Part shown: positions 16,154-27,521 of the stretch, one piece after another
How the letters are laid out: each line of letters begins with the position of its first letter
How positions within the stretch are numbered: position 1 is the first letter of the stretch
From: Microbacterium testaceum
GTDB lineage: Bacteria > Actinomycetota > Actinomycetes > Actinomycetales > Microbacteriaceae
Direction: 5' to 3'
DNA: 39,291 nt
Assembly (NCBI RefSeq): GCF_001476655.1
Contig: NZ_LDRT01000060.1
Span: 1-39,291, forward strand
Position numbers and translations under genes: made by a program
Notes under the pieces: model-generated
What the model was told of the DNA's origin: nothing
The model's input: the letters and a program-made list of their open reading frames with translations, nothing else
The model's database searches: none

Positions 16154-17656
16154 ATGAGCACGACAATCACCCACTGGATCGACGGGGCCGAGTACGCCTC
16201 CGCCTCGGGCCGGACGGCTCCGGTGTTCAACCCGGCGACGGGGCAGGTGCGCGCCCAGGTCGCGCTCGCCGACGAGGCGGACATCGCGGCGGCCCTCGCC
16301 TCGGCGGAGCGCGGGTTCCAGGTGTGGAGCGGGTACTCGATCGCGAAGCGCCAGAGCGTGCTGTTCGCCTTCCGCGAGCTGCTGAACGCGCGCAAGGGCG
16401 AGCTCGCGCGAATCATCACCGCCGAGCACGGCAAGGTCGTCTCGGATGCCATGGGCGAGATTCTCCGAGGACAGGAGGTCGTGGAACTGGCGACCGGATT
16501 CCCGCACCTGATCAAGGGTGCGTACTCGGAGAACGCCTCCACCGGTGTCGACGTCTACTCGGTGAAGCAGCCTCTCGGCGTGGTGGGCATCATCAGCCCC
16601 TTCAATTTCCCGGCGATGGTGCCGATGTGGTTCTTCCCCATCGCGCTGGCCGCCGGTAACGCCGTCGTGCTCAAGCCGAGCGAGAAGGATCCCTCCGCCG
16701 CCCTCTGGCTGGCCCAGCTGTGGAAAGAGGCGGGGCTGCCCGACGGAGCGTTCACCGTCCTCCAGGGCGACAAGGTCGCTGTCGACGGTCTGCTCAACGC
16801 GCCGGTGGTGCAGTCGATCAGTTTCGTCGGCTCCACCCCGATCGCGCAGTACATCTACGAGACGGCGTCCCGCAACGGCAAGCGGGTGCAGGCCCTCGGT
16901 GGCGCGAAGAACCACATGCTCGTCCTCCCCGACGCCGACCTCGACCTCGTCGCCGACTCCGCGGTCAACGCCGGATTCGGCGCCGCGGGCGAGCGGTGCA
17001 TGGCCATCTCGGTCGTGCTCGCGGTCGAGCCCGTCGCCGACGAGCTGATCGCCAAGGTCTCCGAGCGCATCGCGAAGCTGCGTATCGGCAACGGGGCGGA
17101 TGCCGCGGAACCCGACATGGGACCGCTGATCTCGGCGCAGCACCGCGACAAGGTCTCGTCCTACGTCGACATCGCCGAAGCCGATGGCGCGCGCATCGTC
17201 GTCGACGGCCGCGGCTACGCCGTCGACGGTCACGAGGACGGCTTCTTCTTCGGTCCCACCCTGCTGGACGCCGTGCCCACCACCTCCCGCGCCTACACGG
17301 AGGAGATCTTCGGCCCCGTCCTCTCGGTCGTGCGCGTGAAGACCTACGACGAGGGTCTCGCTCTCATCAACAGCGGCGAGTTCGGCAACGGCACCGCGAT
17401 CTTCACCAACGACGGCGGTGCCGCTCGGCGCTTCCAGAACGAGGTGCAGGTCGGGATGATCGGCATCAACGTGCCGATCCCGGTCCCGGTGGCCTACCAC
17501 TCGTTCGGCGGCTGGAAGAAGAGCCTGTTCGGCGATGCCAAGGCCTACGGCGTGCACGGCTTCGACTTCTTCACGCGAGAGAAGGCCATCACGAGCCGAT
17601 GGCTCGATCCCGCCACCCACGGCGGTATCAACCTCGGCTTCCCCCAGAACGACTGA
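16154..17656 (+). CDS. iolA: Methylmalonate/malonate-semialdehyde dehydrogenase (CoA-acylating)
   Basis: Aldehyde dehydrogenase family, 500 aa. It oxidises malonate semialdehyde to acetyl-CoA, the last iol step. The nucleophile is C282 in GAAGERCMAIS. KQPLGVVGIISPFNFPAMVPMW and the C-terminal region around GWKKSLFGD are typical of the MMSDH subgroup, which lacks the usual general-base glutamate of ALDHs. AAGGAA lies just upstream of the ATG. It is 17 nt after the aldolase gene that should supply its substrate. Confidence 0.93.
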   Translation: MSTTITHWIDGAEYASASGRTAPVFNPATGQVRAQVALADEADIAAALASAERGFQVWSGYSIAKRQSVLFAFRELLNARKGELARIITAEHGKVVSDAMGEILRGQEVVELATGFPHLIKGAYSENASTGVDVYSVKQPLGVVGIISPFNFPAMVPMWFFPIALAAGNAVVLKPSEKDPSAALWLAQLWKEAGLPDGAFTVLQGDKVAVDGLLNAPVVQSISFVGSTPIAQYIYETASRNGKRVQALGGAKNHMLVLPDADLDLVADSAVNAGFGAAGERCMAISVVLAVEPVADELIAKVSERIAKLRIGNGADAAEPDMGPLISAQHRDKVSSYVDIAEADGARIVVDGRGYAVDGHEDGFFFGPTLLDAVPTTSRAYTEEIFGPVLSVVRVKTYDEGLALINSGEFGNGTAIFTNDGGAARRFQNEVQVGMIGINVPIPVPVAYHSFGGWKKSLFGDAKAYGVHGFDFFTREKAITSRWLDPATHGGINLGFPQND

Positions 17657-17695
17657 GGGCTCGGCATCCGTCCCCGGTGAGAGAGACAGGACCAG

Positions 17696-18594
17696 ATGAA
17701 CCAGCGTTGGTTCCACCGCCGCGGCGATCTCGCCCGGTCCGGGTGGGAGAGCGTCGTCGACGCGGAAACCCCCGGCTGGGCGCACACCGGTATCCACATC
17801 GCCGAGCTCACGGCGGGGCGGGTGCTGCCGCTGCCGAGCGGGGTCGAGAGTATCGTCGTGCCGCTCGCGGGCTCGTTCTCCGTCACGCACACGCAGGACG
17901 GCGAGACGACGGTCACCCCTCTCGCCGGACGGGCGTCGGTCTTCAGCGGGCCGACCGACGTGTTGTACGTCTCGGTCGCCGCCACGGCCGAGATCACGGG
18001 CAGCGGGCGGGTGGCCGTGGCGACCTCGCCGACGGACGTGGTGAAGCCCACCGCTCACATCGCGGCGGCCGACGTTCCCGTCGAGCTCCGCGGGGCGGGG
18101 AGGTCGAGTCGGCAGGTCCACAACTTCGGGACCCCTGCCGCCCTCGACGCGGCGCGGCTGATCGTGTGCGAGGTCCTCACCCCGGCCGAGAACTGGTCGT
18201 CCTACCCACCGCACAAGCACGACGAGCACGCGCCGGGTCACGAGTCCCGTCTCGAGGAGATCTACTACTTCGAGGCCGCCCCGGTGAGCGGCTCGCGGGC
18301 GCCGTCCGACAGCGCCTTCGGCATGTTCAGCACGTACTCCTCGCCCGCGGGGGAGATCGACATCAACGCGATGGTGCGATCGGGTGACATCGCGCTCGTT
18401 CCCTACGGGTACCACGGTCCCGCCGTCGCCGCGCCCGGCTACGACCTCTACTACCTCAACGTCATGGCCGGTCCGGACCCGGAACGGCAGTGGCTCATCA
18501 GCGACGATCCCGCGCACGCGTGGGTCCGCGACACCTGGGAGGGGCAGTCGTTCGACGACCGCCTTCCCTTCACCGACGACAGGGAGGTCTCGTG

Positions 18595-18595
<1 letters not shown>
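17696..18595 (+). CDS. iolB: 5-deoxy-glucuronate isomerase
   Basis: Two-cupin metalloenzyme, 299 aa, usual length. It isomerises 5-deoxy-glucuronate to 2-deoxy-5-keto-gluconate, the substrate of IolC. The metal site is in PPHKHDEH (His residues) with EEIYYF (Glu) and the later YGYHGP (His). The stop overlaps the iolD ATG as TGATG. The ATG at 17696 follows GAGAGAGACAGGA. Confidence 0.93.
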
Positions 18596-20525
<1,930 letters not shown>

Positions 20526-20529
<4 letters not shown>

Positions 20530-21443
20530 AGGCGACCGTCGCGGGGGCTCCGGTGAGCTTCGGAGTGTTCGAGCTGACCCCGGAAGGCGCCGACACGGTC
20601 AGTGCCGATGAGATGGGCGCGGCGCTGCAGGCGGCGGGTTACCGCGGCATCGATCTCGGTCCGGTGGGGTTCCTCGGCCGGGGCGCCGACCTGCGCGCGC
20701 GACTGAGTCGGTTCGACCTGCAGCTGGCCGGGGGATGGGTGCAGCTGCCCTTCTCCGACGACGAGGCGTTCGCGGCATCCCTTCCCGACCTGCGCGAGGC
20801 TCTTCGGTTGTTCGCCGATGCCGCCGAGCTCGGGCCCGACCGCCTGCCGTTGCCCACGCTCGCCGACGCGGGCTCGCCCGCGCGGGCGGGCAACCCGGGG
20901 CGCGGCACGGAGGTCGACCCCGTCGACGCCGATCGCGCGCACCGGCTTCACGAGAACGTCGGACGGGCCGCGAAGATCGTGCGCGACGCCGGATTCCAGC
21001 CGACGTTCCACCACCACGCCGGCACGTTCGTCGAATCGCCCGCCGAGATCGATGCGTTCCTCGCCGGCACCGACGTGGGTCTGACGCTCGACACCGGCCA
21101 CCTCTTCATCGCCGGGGGAGACCCCGTCGCCGCCGTGGACCGCTGGGGCACGCGCATCAACCACCTGCACCTCAAGGATGTCGACCTCGCCGAGCTCCGT
21201 CGCGTGCTCGCCGCGGGCGGCGGAATGGCCGACGTGTGGTCGTCGGGCGCGTTCGTCGCGTTCGGTGCGGGCGACATCGATCTGGCGGCGGTGATGGATG
21301 CCGTCGATCGCCGCGGATTCGACGGGTGGATCGTCGTGGAGCAGGACGTGCTCAACGCCCCCGACGTGTCGATCGACGCCTTCCGCGCCGACCGCACCCG
21401 CGATCAGACGCTCAACCGCGAAGCCCTGCGCCCCTGGGCATGA
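20526..21443 (+). CDS. iolE: TIM-barrel isomerase/dehydratase, probable inosose dehydratase
   Basis: 305 aa xylose-isomerase-like barrel. It starts AGAPVSFGVFELTPEG and carries metal-site segments TFHHHAGTFVE, TLDTGHLFIAGGDP, INHLHLKDV and WIVVEQD. In this cluster the missing step is dehydration of 2-keto-myo-inositol to the trihydroxycyclohexanedione used by IolD, so IolE is the best role. IolH- and IolI-type proteins share the fold and cannot be excluded. ATGA overlap with the iolD stop. Confidence 0.78.
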
Positions 21444-21486
21444 CCGGCTGAACCCGATTCCCCTCTTCACAGACAGGACCTCTTCC

Positions 21487-22497
21487 GTGCCCTCTTCGCC
21501 TCTCCGTTTCGGACTCATCGGTACCGGCCGCATCGGCCAGGTCCACGCTGCGAGCATCGCCGCCGACCCTGACGCGACCCTCGCGTGGGTCGCGGACCCC
21601 TTCGTCGACGGTGCCCGGCAGGTCGCCGCGCAGTTCGGTGGCGAGGCCACCGACACCGCCGATGACCTCTTCGTGCCCGGCCGGGTCGATGCGATCCTCG
21701 TCGCCTCGCCCACCCCCACGCACGTCGACCTCATCGCGCGCTCCGTCGAGGCGGGGCTGCCCGTGCTGTGCGAGAAGCCGATCGACCTCGACATCGCGCG
21801 CGTCGAAGCACTGCGTTCCACGGTGGCGTCGGCGGGCGTCCCCGTCGCCTTGGGCTTCAATCGTCGCTTCGACCCGGCGTTCGCCGAGGCGCGGGCGAGA
21901 CTGGCGGCGGGGGAGATCGGCGCGCTCGAACAGCTGACCATCATCAGCCGCGACCCCGCTGCGCCCCCGGCGTCGTACATCGCGGTCTCGGGGGGCATCT
22001 TCCGCGACATGACGATCCACGACTTCGACATGGCGCGCTTCTTCCTCGGCGACATCGTCGAGGTACAGGCGACGGGCAGCACGACCTTCGACCCCGGTGC
22101 CCGGGAGCACGGTGACTACGACACGGCCGTGACGGTCCTGCGGGCCGCCAGCGGTGCGGTCGCCACGATCATCAACTCCCGGCACAGCACGGTCGGCTAC
22201 GACCAGCGCATCGAGGTCTTCGGGAGCACGGGCACCCTCGACGTCGGCAACCAGGGGACGAGTCTCGTGCGCGTGTCGAACACCTCGGGCGTCGACACGC
22301 ACCGTCCCTTCGAATCCGCGATGGTCACGCGCTACACGCCCTCGTACCGCGCCGAGCTGCGCGAGTTCATCTCGCTGGTCCGCGGAGGCGCGTCGACGAG
22401 TCCCTCCTTCGACGATGGGCGCGCAGCGCTGCTGCTCGCCGACGCCGCGCAGCGCTCCGCCGAGGAGCGCGTCGTCGTCGCGGTCGACCTCAGCTGA
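21487..22497 (+). CDS. iolG: Inositol 2-dehydrogenase (Gfo/Idh/MocA family)
   Basis: NAD-dependent oxidoreductase, 336 aa, oxidising myo-inositol at C2 to 2-keto-myo-inositol, the first iol step. Rossmann motif GLIGTGRIGQVHA, catalytic lysine in CEKPID, and the catalytic Asp/His pair in FRDMTIHDFDMARF. GTG start at 21487, 43 nt after iolE, with ACAGGA about 9 nt upstream. Last gene of the plus-strand iol operon; a strong hairpin follows ten bases later. Confidence 0.9.
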   Translation: MPSSPLRFGLIGTGRIGQVHAASIAADPDATLAWVADPFVDGARQVAAQFGGEATDTADDLFVPGRVDAILVASPTPTHVDLIARSVEAGLPVLCEKPIDLDIARVEALRSTVASAGVPVALGFNRRFDPAFAEARARLAAGEIGALEQLTIISRDPAAPPASYIAVSGGIFRDMTIHDFDMARFFLGDIVEVQATGSTTFDPGAREHGDYDTAVTVLRAASGAVATIINSRHSTVGYDQRIEVFGSTGTLDVGNQGTSLVRVSNTSGVDTHRPFESAMVTRYTPSYRAELREFISLVRGGASTSPSFDDGRAALLLADAAQRSAEERVVVAVDLS

Positions 22498-22506
22498 GGG
22501 GCGGGC

Positions 22507-22536
22507 GGGACCCGACGGCCACGGCCGCCGGGTCCC
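22507..22536 (+). terminator. Terminator of the iol operon
   Basis: Long GC hairpin starting 10 nt after the iolG stop: GGGACCCG (22507-22514) pairs with CGGGTCCC (22529-22536), with an inner CGGCC/GGCCG stem. It lies between convergent genes and could act in both directions. Confidence 0.75.
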
Positions 22537-22638
22537 GGGCATCCGCGACGGGCTCGTCCCGGGGCGGACATGCCGCCGGTGCGCGTAGGCCGGCGACCGC
22601 TCAGGCGCTCGTCCGCCTCATCGCGAGCTCCGTTCGTG

Positions 22639-23823
22639 TCACGCGTCGTAGGTCGTCGTCGCGGTCACCTCGGACACGTCGTGCCACCGGCCGTCTGCGA
22701 CACTCTCCTCCGCCGCGTCGACGATGGCCGCCGCCGCCCAGCCGTCGCCCGCCGAGGGAGCGAGCTGACGGCCGGTGAGCACCGACCGGAGGAAGAGCGC
22801 CGCCTCGATCGTCTTGAAGTCGTCGAAGCCCATCGACGTCCCCGCACCCGGCTGGAAGCGATCGAACGCCCCGAAGCCGGGTTCGGCCATGATGCGCCGG
22901 TAGCCGTGCGCCGAGTCGGCGTGCTCGAGCTCGTTCAGCCGCTCGAAGTTCCACCGGATCGATCCGCGCGTGCCGTACACCTCGAGGCGGTACTCGGCGC
23001 GCGTGCCGATGGCGACGCGGCTCGCGTCGAACACGCCCACCGCGCCCGAGTCGAAGCGTCCGATCACCGCGGCGTAGTCCTCGTTCTCGACCTCGCCGGT
23101 CTCGGCATCCGCGCTTCCCGAAGCGAAGTGGCTCACCGCACCCGACGAGGCGAGCGGACGGCGGCGGATGAAGGTCTCCTTCGTCGCCGAGACGGCGGCG
23201 ATCCGTCCGACGACGAACTGCGCGAGGTCGACGCCATGCGAGAGCAGGTCGCCCATCACGCCCGATCCGGCCTTGTCCCGGAGGAAGCGCCAGGTCAGGA
23301 TGCCGAGGGGATCCGCGGAGTAGTCGGCGAGGAACGACACCCGCACGGTGGTGATCGTGCCGAGCGCGTCCGAGCGGACGAGCTCGCGGGCCCGTGCGAT
23401 CGCCGGCGCATGGCGGTAGTTGAAGCCGACCGATGTGACGAGCCCCGCGGCTTCGGCCGCCTCGGCGATCTCGCGCGACTCGGGGAGGCTTCGACCCATC
23501 GGCTTCTCGATCCAGAACGGTTTGCCCGCCGCGACCGCGGCGAGGGCCATCTCGTGATGGAGGAAGTTCGGCGAGCAGATCGACACCACGTCGACCGCCG
23601 GATCGTCGAGGACCTCGCGGTAGTCGGAGACCGTCGAGCGGTACCCGAGCACGTCTCGCGCGTGCTGACGCCCGCGCTCGTCCGGGTCGGCGGCGATCAC
23701 CAGCTTCGGCTCGGCGCCGATCTCCGGGAAATGCTGGGGAACGGCGCGGTAGGCGCGCGAGTGCAGGCGTCCCATCCATCCCGCCGAGATCAATCCCACT
23801 CCGACGTGCGTGCGGTTCTGCAT
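22639..23823 (-). CDS. Second Gfo/Idh/MocA dehydrogenase of the inositol island
   Basis: 394 aa NAD(P)-dependent oxidoreductase. It has a Rossmann start GLISAGWMGRLHSRAY, catalytic lysine in WIEKPMGRS, and the Asp/His motif in GDLLSHGVDLAQF. The start ATG (23821-23823) has GAAGGGA upstream. It is convergent with iolG and divergent from the importer, with which it shares a control region. A role on another inositol (scyllo- or D-chiro-) or on a keto-inositol is likely, as multiple such enzymes accompany iol genes in other bacteria. The substrate is not readable from sequence. Confidence 0.82.
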   Translation of the reverse strand: MQNRTHVGVGLISAGWMGRLHSRAYRAVPQHFPEIGAEPKLVIAADPDERGRQHARDVLGYRSTVSDYREVLDDPAVDVVSICSPNFLHHEMALAAVAAGKPFWIEKPMGRSLPESREIAEAAEAAGLVTSVGFNYRHAPAIARARELVRSDALGTITTVRVSFLADYSADPLGILTWRFLRDKAGSGVMGDLLSHGVDLAQFVVGRIAAVSATKETFIRRRPLASSGAVSHFASGSADAETGEVENEDYAAVIGRFDSGAVGVFDASRVAIGTRAEYRLEVYGTRGSIRWNFERLNELEHADSAHGYRRIMAEPGFGAFDRFQPGAGTSMGFDDFKTIEAALFLRSVLTGRQLAPSAGDGWAAAAIVDAAEESVADGRWHDVSEVTATTTYDA

Positions 23824-23859
23824 CCGAAATCCCTTCGTTGGGGTCGTGGTGCTCTCATC

Positions 23860-23902
23860 TTGACAGTATGTATTGACAATTGGAATGGCCGCTGTCAGGA
23901 TC
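23860..23902. promoter_or_regulatory. Divergent promoter with iol-type operator motifs
   Basis: For the importer: TTGACA (23873-23878), 17-bp spacer, CAGGAT (23896-23901). TGTCAGGATC (23893-23902) overlaps this -10 and matches the iolC dyad core TGTCAGGACA at 8 of 10 positions. TGTATTGACA (23869-23878) matches 7 of 10 and covers the -35. A second TTGACA is at 23860-23865. The same GntR repressor probably acts here and on the opposing dehydrogenase gene. Confidence 0.6.
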
Positions 23903-23968
23903 TGAGCCGACAGAGACGTCGCCCCTGAGCAGTACCCGATGTCGATGTCCTCATCGAAAGGGAATTCA

Positions 23969-24958
23969 ATGAAGAAGCGCTTGCTCGGCACCCTTGCCCT
24001 GGCAGCCACCGTCGCGTTGGCCCTGACCGCTTGTTCGGGTACGGGACAGGACACGTCGACGAACGGCGGCGGTGACGGAAACGCCACCACGCCCAAGAAG
24101 GACCTGACCTACGCGGTCATCACCCACTCGGGCCCCGGTGACTCGTTCTGGGACCGCGTCAAGTCCGGCGCCGAAGCCGCGGGCTCCGACTACGGCGTGA
24201 ACGTCACGTACAACGCCGACCCGGACCCGGCGAAGCAGTCGCAGCTCATCGACAACGCCGTCGCCCAGGGGGTCAACGGCATCGTGGTGTCGATGGCCAA
24301 CCCCGACGGGCTCAAGACGAGCGTCGAAGCGGCGGTGGCCGCCGGCATCCCGGTCGTCACGATCAACTCGGGAATCGACCGCTACGCGGAGTTCGGCGCC
24401 TTCACGCACATCGGTCAGACCGAGAGCGTCGCGGGCAAGGCGGTGGGAGAGCGTCTCAGCAAAGAGGGGCTGAAGAAGGGGCTCTGCGTCATCCAGGAGG
24501 CCGGGAACGTCGGCCTCGAAGAGCGTTGCGCGGCCGCGACCCAGGCGTTCTCGGGCCAGATGGAGAACCTCCAGGTCGACGGCACGAACGACGCCGAAGT
24601 CAAGGCGACCATCAAGGCGAAGCTCCAGGCGGACCCCTCGATCGACACCGTGCTGACCCTCGGCGGGCAGTATGCCATCGACGCGGTCGGCGCCGTGGAG
24701 GAATCGGGCAGCTCGGCCAAGATCGGCACCTTCGATCTGTCGGAGGACGTCGTCAGCAACATCGAGGCGGGCAAGATCCTGTTCGCCGTCGACCAGCAGC
24801 CGTACGTCCAGGGTTTCCTCGGCGTGACGGCGCTGTACCTCAAGAGCACCAACGGCAACGAGATCGGCGGCGGCCAGCCCGTCTACTCCGGTCCCGCCTT
24901 CGTGACCAAGGACAACGCGGCCGACGTCGCGAAGTTCGCGGCCAACGGCACCCGCTGA
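23969..24958 (+). CDS. Inositol/sugar-binding lipoprotein, ABC importer
   Basis: Periplasmic-binding-protein family 4 (ribose/inositol type), 329 aa. The signal ends in LTAC (C22), followed by a Gly/Asn linker. The mature protein has SGPGDSFWDRVKSGAEAAG, then ANPDGLKTSVEAAVAAGIPV, IGQTESVAGKAVGERL and GTFDLSEDV. The ATG at 23969 follows AAAGGGA; upstream in-frame ATGs lack a ribosome site. The CUT2-type ABC partners follow. Inositol as ligand is inferred from the iol genes and the shared operator motif. Confidence 0.88.
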   Translation: MKKRLLGTLALAATVALALTACSGTGQDTSTNGGGDGNATTPKKDLTYAVITHSGPGDSFWDRVKSGAEAAGSDYGVNVTYNADPDPAKQSQLIDNAVAQGVNGIVVSMANPDGLKTSVEAAVAAGIPVVTINSGIDRYAEFGAFTHIGQTESVAGKAVGERLSKEGLKKGLCVIQEAGNVGLEERCAAATQAFSGQMENLQVDGTNDAEVKATIKAKLQADPSIDTVLTLGGQYAIDAVGAVEESGSSAKIGTFDLSEDVVSNIEAGKILFAVDQQPYVQGFLGVTALYLKSTNGNEIGGGQPVYSGPAFVTKDNAADVAKFAANGTR

Positions 24959-24968
24959 CCCGCTCCTT

Positions 24969-24996
24969 CCCGGCCGGGCGTCCGCGCCCGGCCGGG
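24969..24996 (+). other. Intercistronic hairpin after the binding-protein gene
   Basis: Perfect 12-bp stem (CCCGGCCGGGCG with its complement) and TCCG loop, between the binding-protein stop and the permease start. No U-tract follows. It may partly terminate, or protect the upstream mRNA so that more binding protein than membrane subunits is made, as at malE-malF. Confidence 0.7.
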
Positions 24997-25016
24997 GACC
25001 ACCGAAAGGACTATCG

Positions 25017-26060
25017 ATGACGACGACTGACATCGTGACCGTCGCCACACGCCCACGCCTCGAGCGTCAGCCCGTGCGGCGTCTGCTCGCTCGCCCCGAG
25101 ATCGGAGCGCTGGTCGCCGCCCTGGCGGTCATGCTCTTCTTCTCGGCCTACACCCCGAACTTCCTGACGCTGGCCGGGGCGGGAGTGTGGCTCGAATCAG
25201 GGTCCACCTTCGGCATCATGGCCGTCGCCGTCGCGCTGCTCATGATCGGCGGCGAGTTCGACCTCTCCGCCGGTGTCCTGACCGGTTTCACGGCGCTGAT
25301 CGTCGGCATCCTGACGACCCACTACGGCCTGAACATCTGGGTCGCCGTGTTCGTCGCCCTCGTCGCCGCCCTCGCGATCGGCGCCCTCAACGGGCTCATC
25401 GTGATGAAAACGGGTCTCCCCAGCTTCATCGTGACCCTCGGGACGTTCTTCGTGCTCGCGGGTGTCGACCTGGCCGTCACGAAGCTCATCACCGGCCAGG
25501 TCGCGATCCAAGGCCTGACCAAAGTCCCCTTCTACGACAGCATCCAACCCCTCTTCGGATCGTCCGTGCGCATCGGCGACGGCACCTTCTACGTGTCGGT
25601 GCTCTGGTGGGTCATCGTGACGGCCATCGCCACGTGGGTGCTGCTGCGCACCCGCGCCGGCAACTGGATCTTCGCCGTCGGGGGGCAGCTGAACTCTTCA
25701 CGACAGGTCGGTGTTCCGATCCTGAAGACGAAGGTCGGCCTGTTCATGACCACGGCGGGGGCCGCGTGGCTCGTCGGCATGATCTCGCTCTTCCGCACCT
25801 CCACCGTGCAGGCCAATACGGGTGTCGGACAGGAGTTCATCTACATCATCTGCGCGGTCGTCGGCGGGTGCCTCCTCACGGGCGGCTTCGGATCCGCGAT
25901 CGGTGCGGCCCTGGGCGCGCTCATCTACGGCATGGTCTTCCAGGGCATCACGTTCGCGCAGTGGGACACCAACTGGCTGCGCACCTTCCTCGGCGCGATG
26001 CTGCTGCTGGCTGTCCTGCTCAACCACTTCGTGCGGCTGCGCGCGGGAGGGACGAAATGA
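25017..26060 (+). CDS. CUT2-type sugar ABC transporter permease
   Basis: 347 aa membrane protein of the ribose/inositol permease family (BPD_transp_2) with about eight to ten membrane segments. Family marks are [37 protein letters not shown] and, near the end, [23 protein letters not shown]. It forms a homodimeric channel. The ATG at 25017 follows GAAAGGA, and the stop overlaps the ATPase start as ATGA. Confidence 0.9.
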   Translation: MTTTDIVTVATRPRLERQPVRRLLARPEIGALVAALAVMLFFSAYTPNFLTLAGAGVWLESGSTFGIMAVAVALLMIGGEFDLSAGVLTGFTALIVGILTTHYGLNIWVAVFVALVAALAIGALNGLIVMKTGLPSFIVTLGTFFVLAGVDLAVTKLITGQVAIQGLTKVPFYDSIQPLFGSSVRIGDGTFYVSVLWWVIVTAIATWVLLRTRAGNWIFAVGGQLNSSRQVGVPILKTKVGLFMTTAGAAWLVGMISLFRTSTVQANTGVGQEFIYIICAVVGGCLLTGGFGSAIGAALGALIYGMVFQGITFAQWDTNWLRTFLGAMLLLAVLLNHFVRLRAGGTK

Positions 26061-26908
26061 CCACGTCAACCGCACGGCCCGTCGTCGAGGTCCGAAACGT
26101 CGGCAAGAGCTACGGGCCGGTCAACGCGCTGTCCGGGGTGTCGACGACCGTCACCGCCGGACAGGTCACCTGCGTGCTCGGCGACAACGGCGCCGGGAAG
26201 TCGACGTTCATCAAGATGCTCGCCGGGGCGCACAGCCCCTCGGAAGGCCAGCTGCTGCTCGACGGCGAACCGGTGACGTTCTCGTCGCCGCGGGATGCGC
26301 TGAGCGCGGGGATCGCCACCGTCTTCCAGGACCTGGCTGTCGTGCCGCTGATGCCCGTGTGGCGGAACTTCTTCCTGGGATCCGAGCTCACGCGCGGGTG
26401 GGGCCCGCTCCGCCGGCTCGACGTGAAGCGCATGAAGGAGATCACCTACACGGAGCTGGCGAACATGGGCATCGACCTGCGCGACGTCGATCAGCCCATC
26501 GGCACGCTCTCGGGCGGTGAGCGCCAGTGCGTCGCGATCGCCCGCGCGGTCTACTTCGGCGCGCGCGTCTTGATCCTCGACGAGCCCACCGCGGCTCTCG
26601 GGGTGAAGCAGTCGGGCGTCGTGCTGAAGTACATCGCGAAGGCGCGTGACCGCGGACTCGGTGTGGTGTTCATCACGCACAACCCGCACCACGCGTATCC
26701 CGTGGGCGACCGATTCCTGCTCCTCAATCGGGGGACGAGCATCGGCGACTACGTCAAAGCCGACATCACTCTGGCCGAGTTGACCAGTCTCATGGCCGGC
26801 GGGGCAGAACTCGACTCGCTCGCCCACGAGCTCGAGCGGTCGCTCGGGCCCGATGCCGAACTGACGCGGGAGGTCGCCCAGGAGGCGGCGAAGACCGCGC
26901 AGGCCTGA
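26057..26908 (+). CDS. ABC transporter ATPase, single nucleotide-binding domain
   Basis: 283 aa ATPase energising the importer. Walker [10 protein letters not shown], signature LSGGERQ, Walker [12 protein letters not shown], switch His in VFITHN. RbsA- and IatA-type partners usually have two fused ATPase domains (about 500 aa). This one has a single domain, as in FrcA-type systems, so it should work as a homodimer. The C-terminal tail (about residues 240-283) is Ala/Glu-rich and beyond the ATPase fold. Confidence 0.92.
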   Translation: MTTSTARPVVEVRNVGKSYGPVNALSGVSTTVTAGQVTCVLGDNGAGKSTFIKMLAGAHSPSEGQLLLDGEPVTFSSPRDALSAGIATVFQDLAVVPLMPVWRNFFLGSELTRGWGPLRRLDVKRMKEITYTELANMGIDLRDVDQPIGTLSGGERQCVAIARAVYFGARVLILDEPTAALGVKQSGVVLKYIAKARDRGLGVVFITHNPHHAYPVGDRFLLLNRGTSIGDYVKADITLAELTSLMAGGAELDSLAHELERSLGPDAELTREVAQEAAKTAQA

Positions 26909-26917
26909 CGAGCCGAC

Positions 26918-26948
26918 GGTGTCCCCCGCTCTTCGGGCGGGGGACACC
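26918..26948 (+). terminator. Strong terminator of the inositol importer operon
   Basis: Perfect 12-bp stem (GGTGTCCCCCGC, 26918-26929, with 26937-26948) around a TCTTCGG loop containing a UUCG-type turn, ten bases after the ATPase stop. Confidence 0.85.
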
Positions 26949-26967
26949 GCGTCGTTCCCGGGTGGAC

Positions 26968-26996
26968 GTGACGCCGACCCCCACCTCGGTGACAAT
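26968..26996 (+). promoter_or_regulatory. Promoter of the small lipoprotein gene (leaderless)
   Basis: GTGACG (26968-26973), 17-bp spacer, GACAAT (26991-26996). The -10 ends six bases before the ATG at 27003, so the transcript should begin at or near the start codon. No ribosome site is visible. Confidence 0.5.
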
Positions 26997-27002
26997 GGAC
27001 TG

Positions 27003-27500
27003 ATGCGATCCCCCCACGCACTGGTCGTCACCCTGTTCGCCGCCGGTCTCATCCTCACCGGGTGCACCGATTCCTCCGCCCCCGAGGAGGTCTCCGAGGC
27101 AGCGCCCTCGGCCTCGGGCAGCCCCGTCGCCACCGCCACCCCGGCGCCCGCGGACGGACCCGTCGCGGCCTTCCGGACCTGGTGGACGGCGGTGCGCTCC
27201 GCTGACACCGTCGCCGCGTGCGGAGCACTGACCGAGCCCCTGCAGCAGCGCATGATGGCCGAGTATTCCGCCGCGACCGGCACCGAGGTCGGCGATTGCG
27301 CGACCCTCATCCGGCAGAGCTCGGCTCTCTACGCCGCGGCGGGCCTGCCCGAGGATGTCTCGATCGCGCTCGAGTCCGAGAGCGCCGCCGACGCGATGCT
27401 GCAGGTGACCTACGCCAACGGCGACTGCGGAACGGTGCACCTCGAACGAACGGCCACCGCGTGGTCTCTGACCGAGCTCAGCGAGGAGTGCGCGGGCTGA
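27003..27500 (+). CDS. Small secreted lipoprotein of unknown function
   Basis: 165 aa. The signal ends in the lipobox LTGC (C21), followed by a Ser/Ala/Pro/Glu-rich linker (to about residue 50) and a compact domain with WWTAVRSADTVAACGAL and three later cysteines. The fold resembles NTF2-like or Mce-associated small domains only loosely; no function is assigned. It stands alone between two operons. Confidence 0.75.
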   Translation: MRSPHALVVTLFAAGLILTGCTDSSAPEEVSEAAPSASGSPVATATPAPADGPVAAFRTWWTAVRSADTVAACGALTEPLQQRMMAEYSAATGTEVGDCATLIRQSSALYAAAGLPEDVSIALESESAADAMLQVTYANGDCGTVHLERTATAWSLTELSEECAG

Positions 27501-27521
27501 CGCCCCGGGGCAGGGCGCCTG

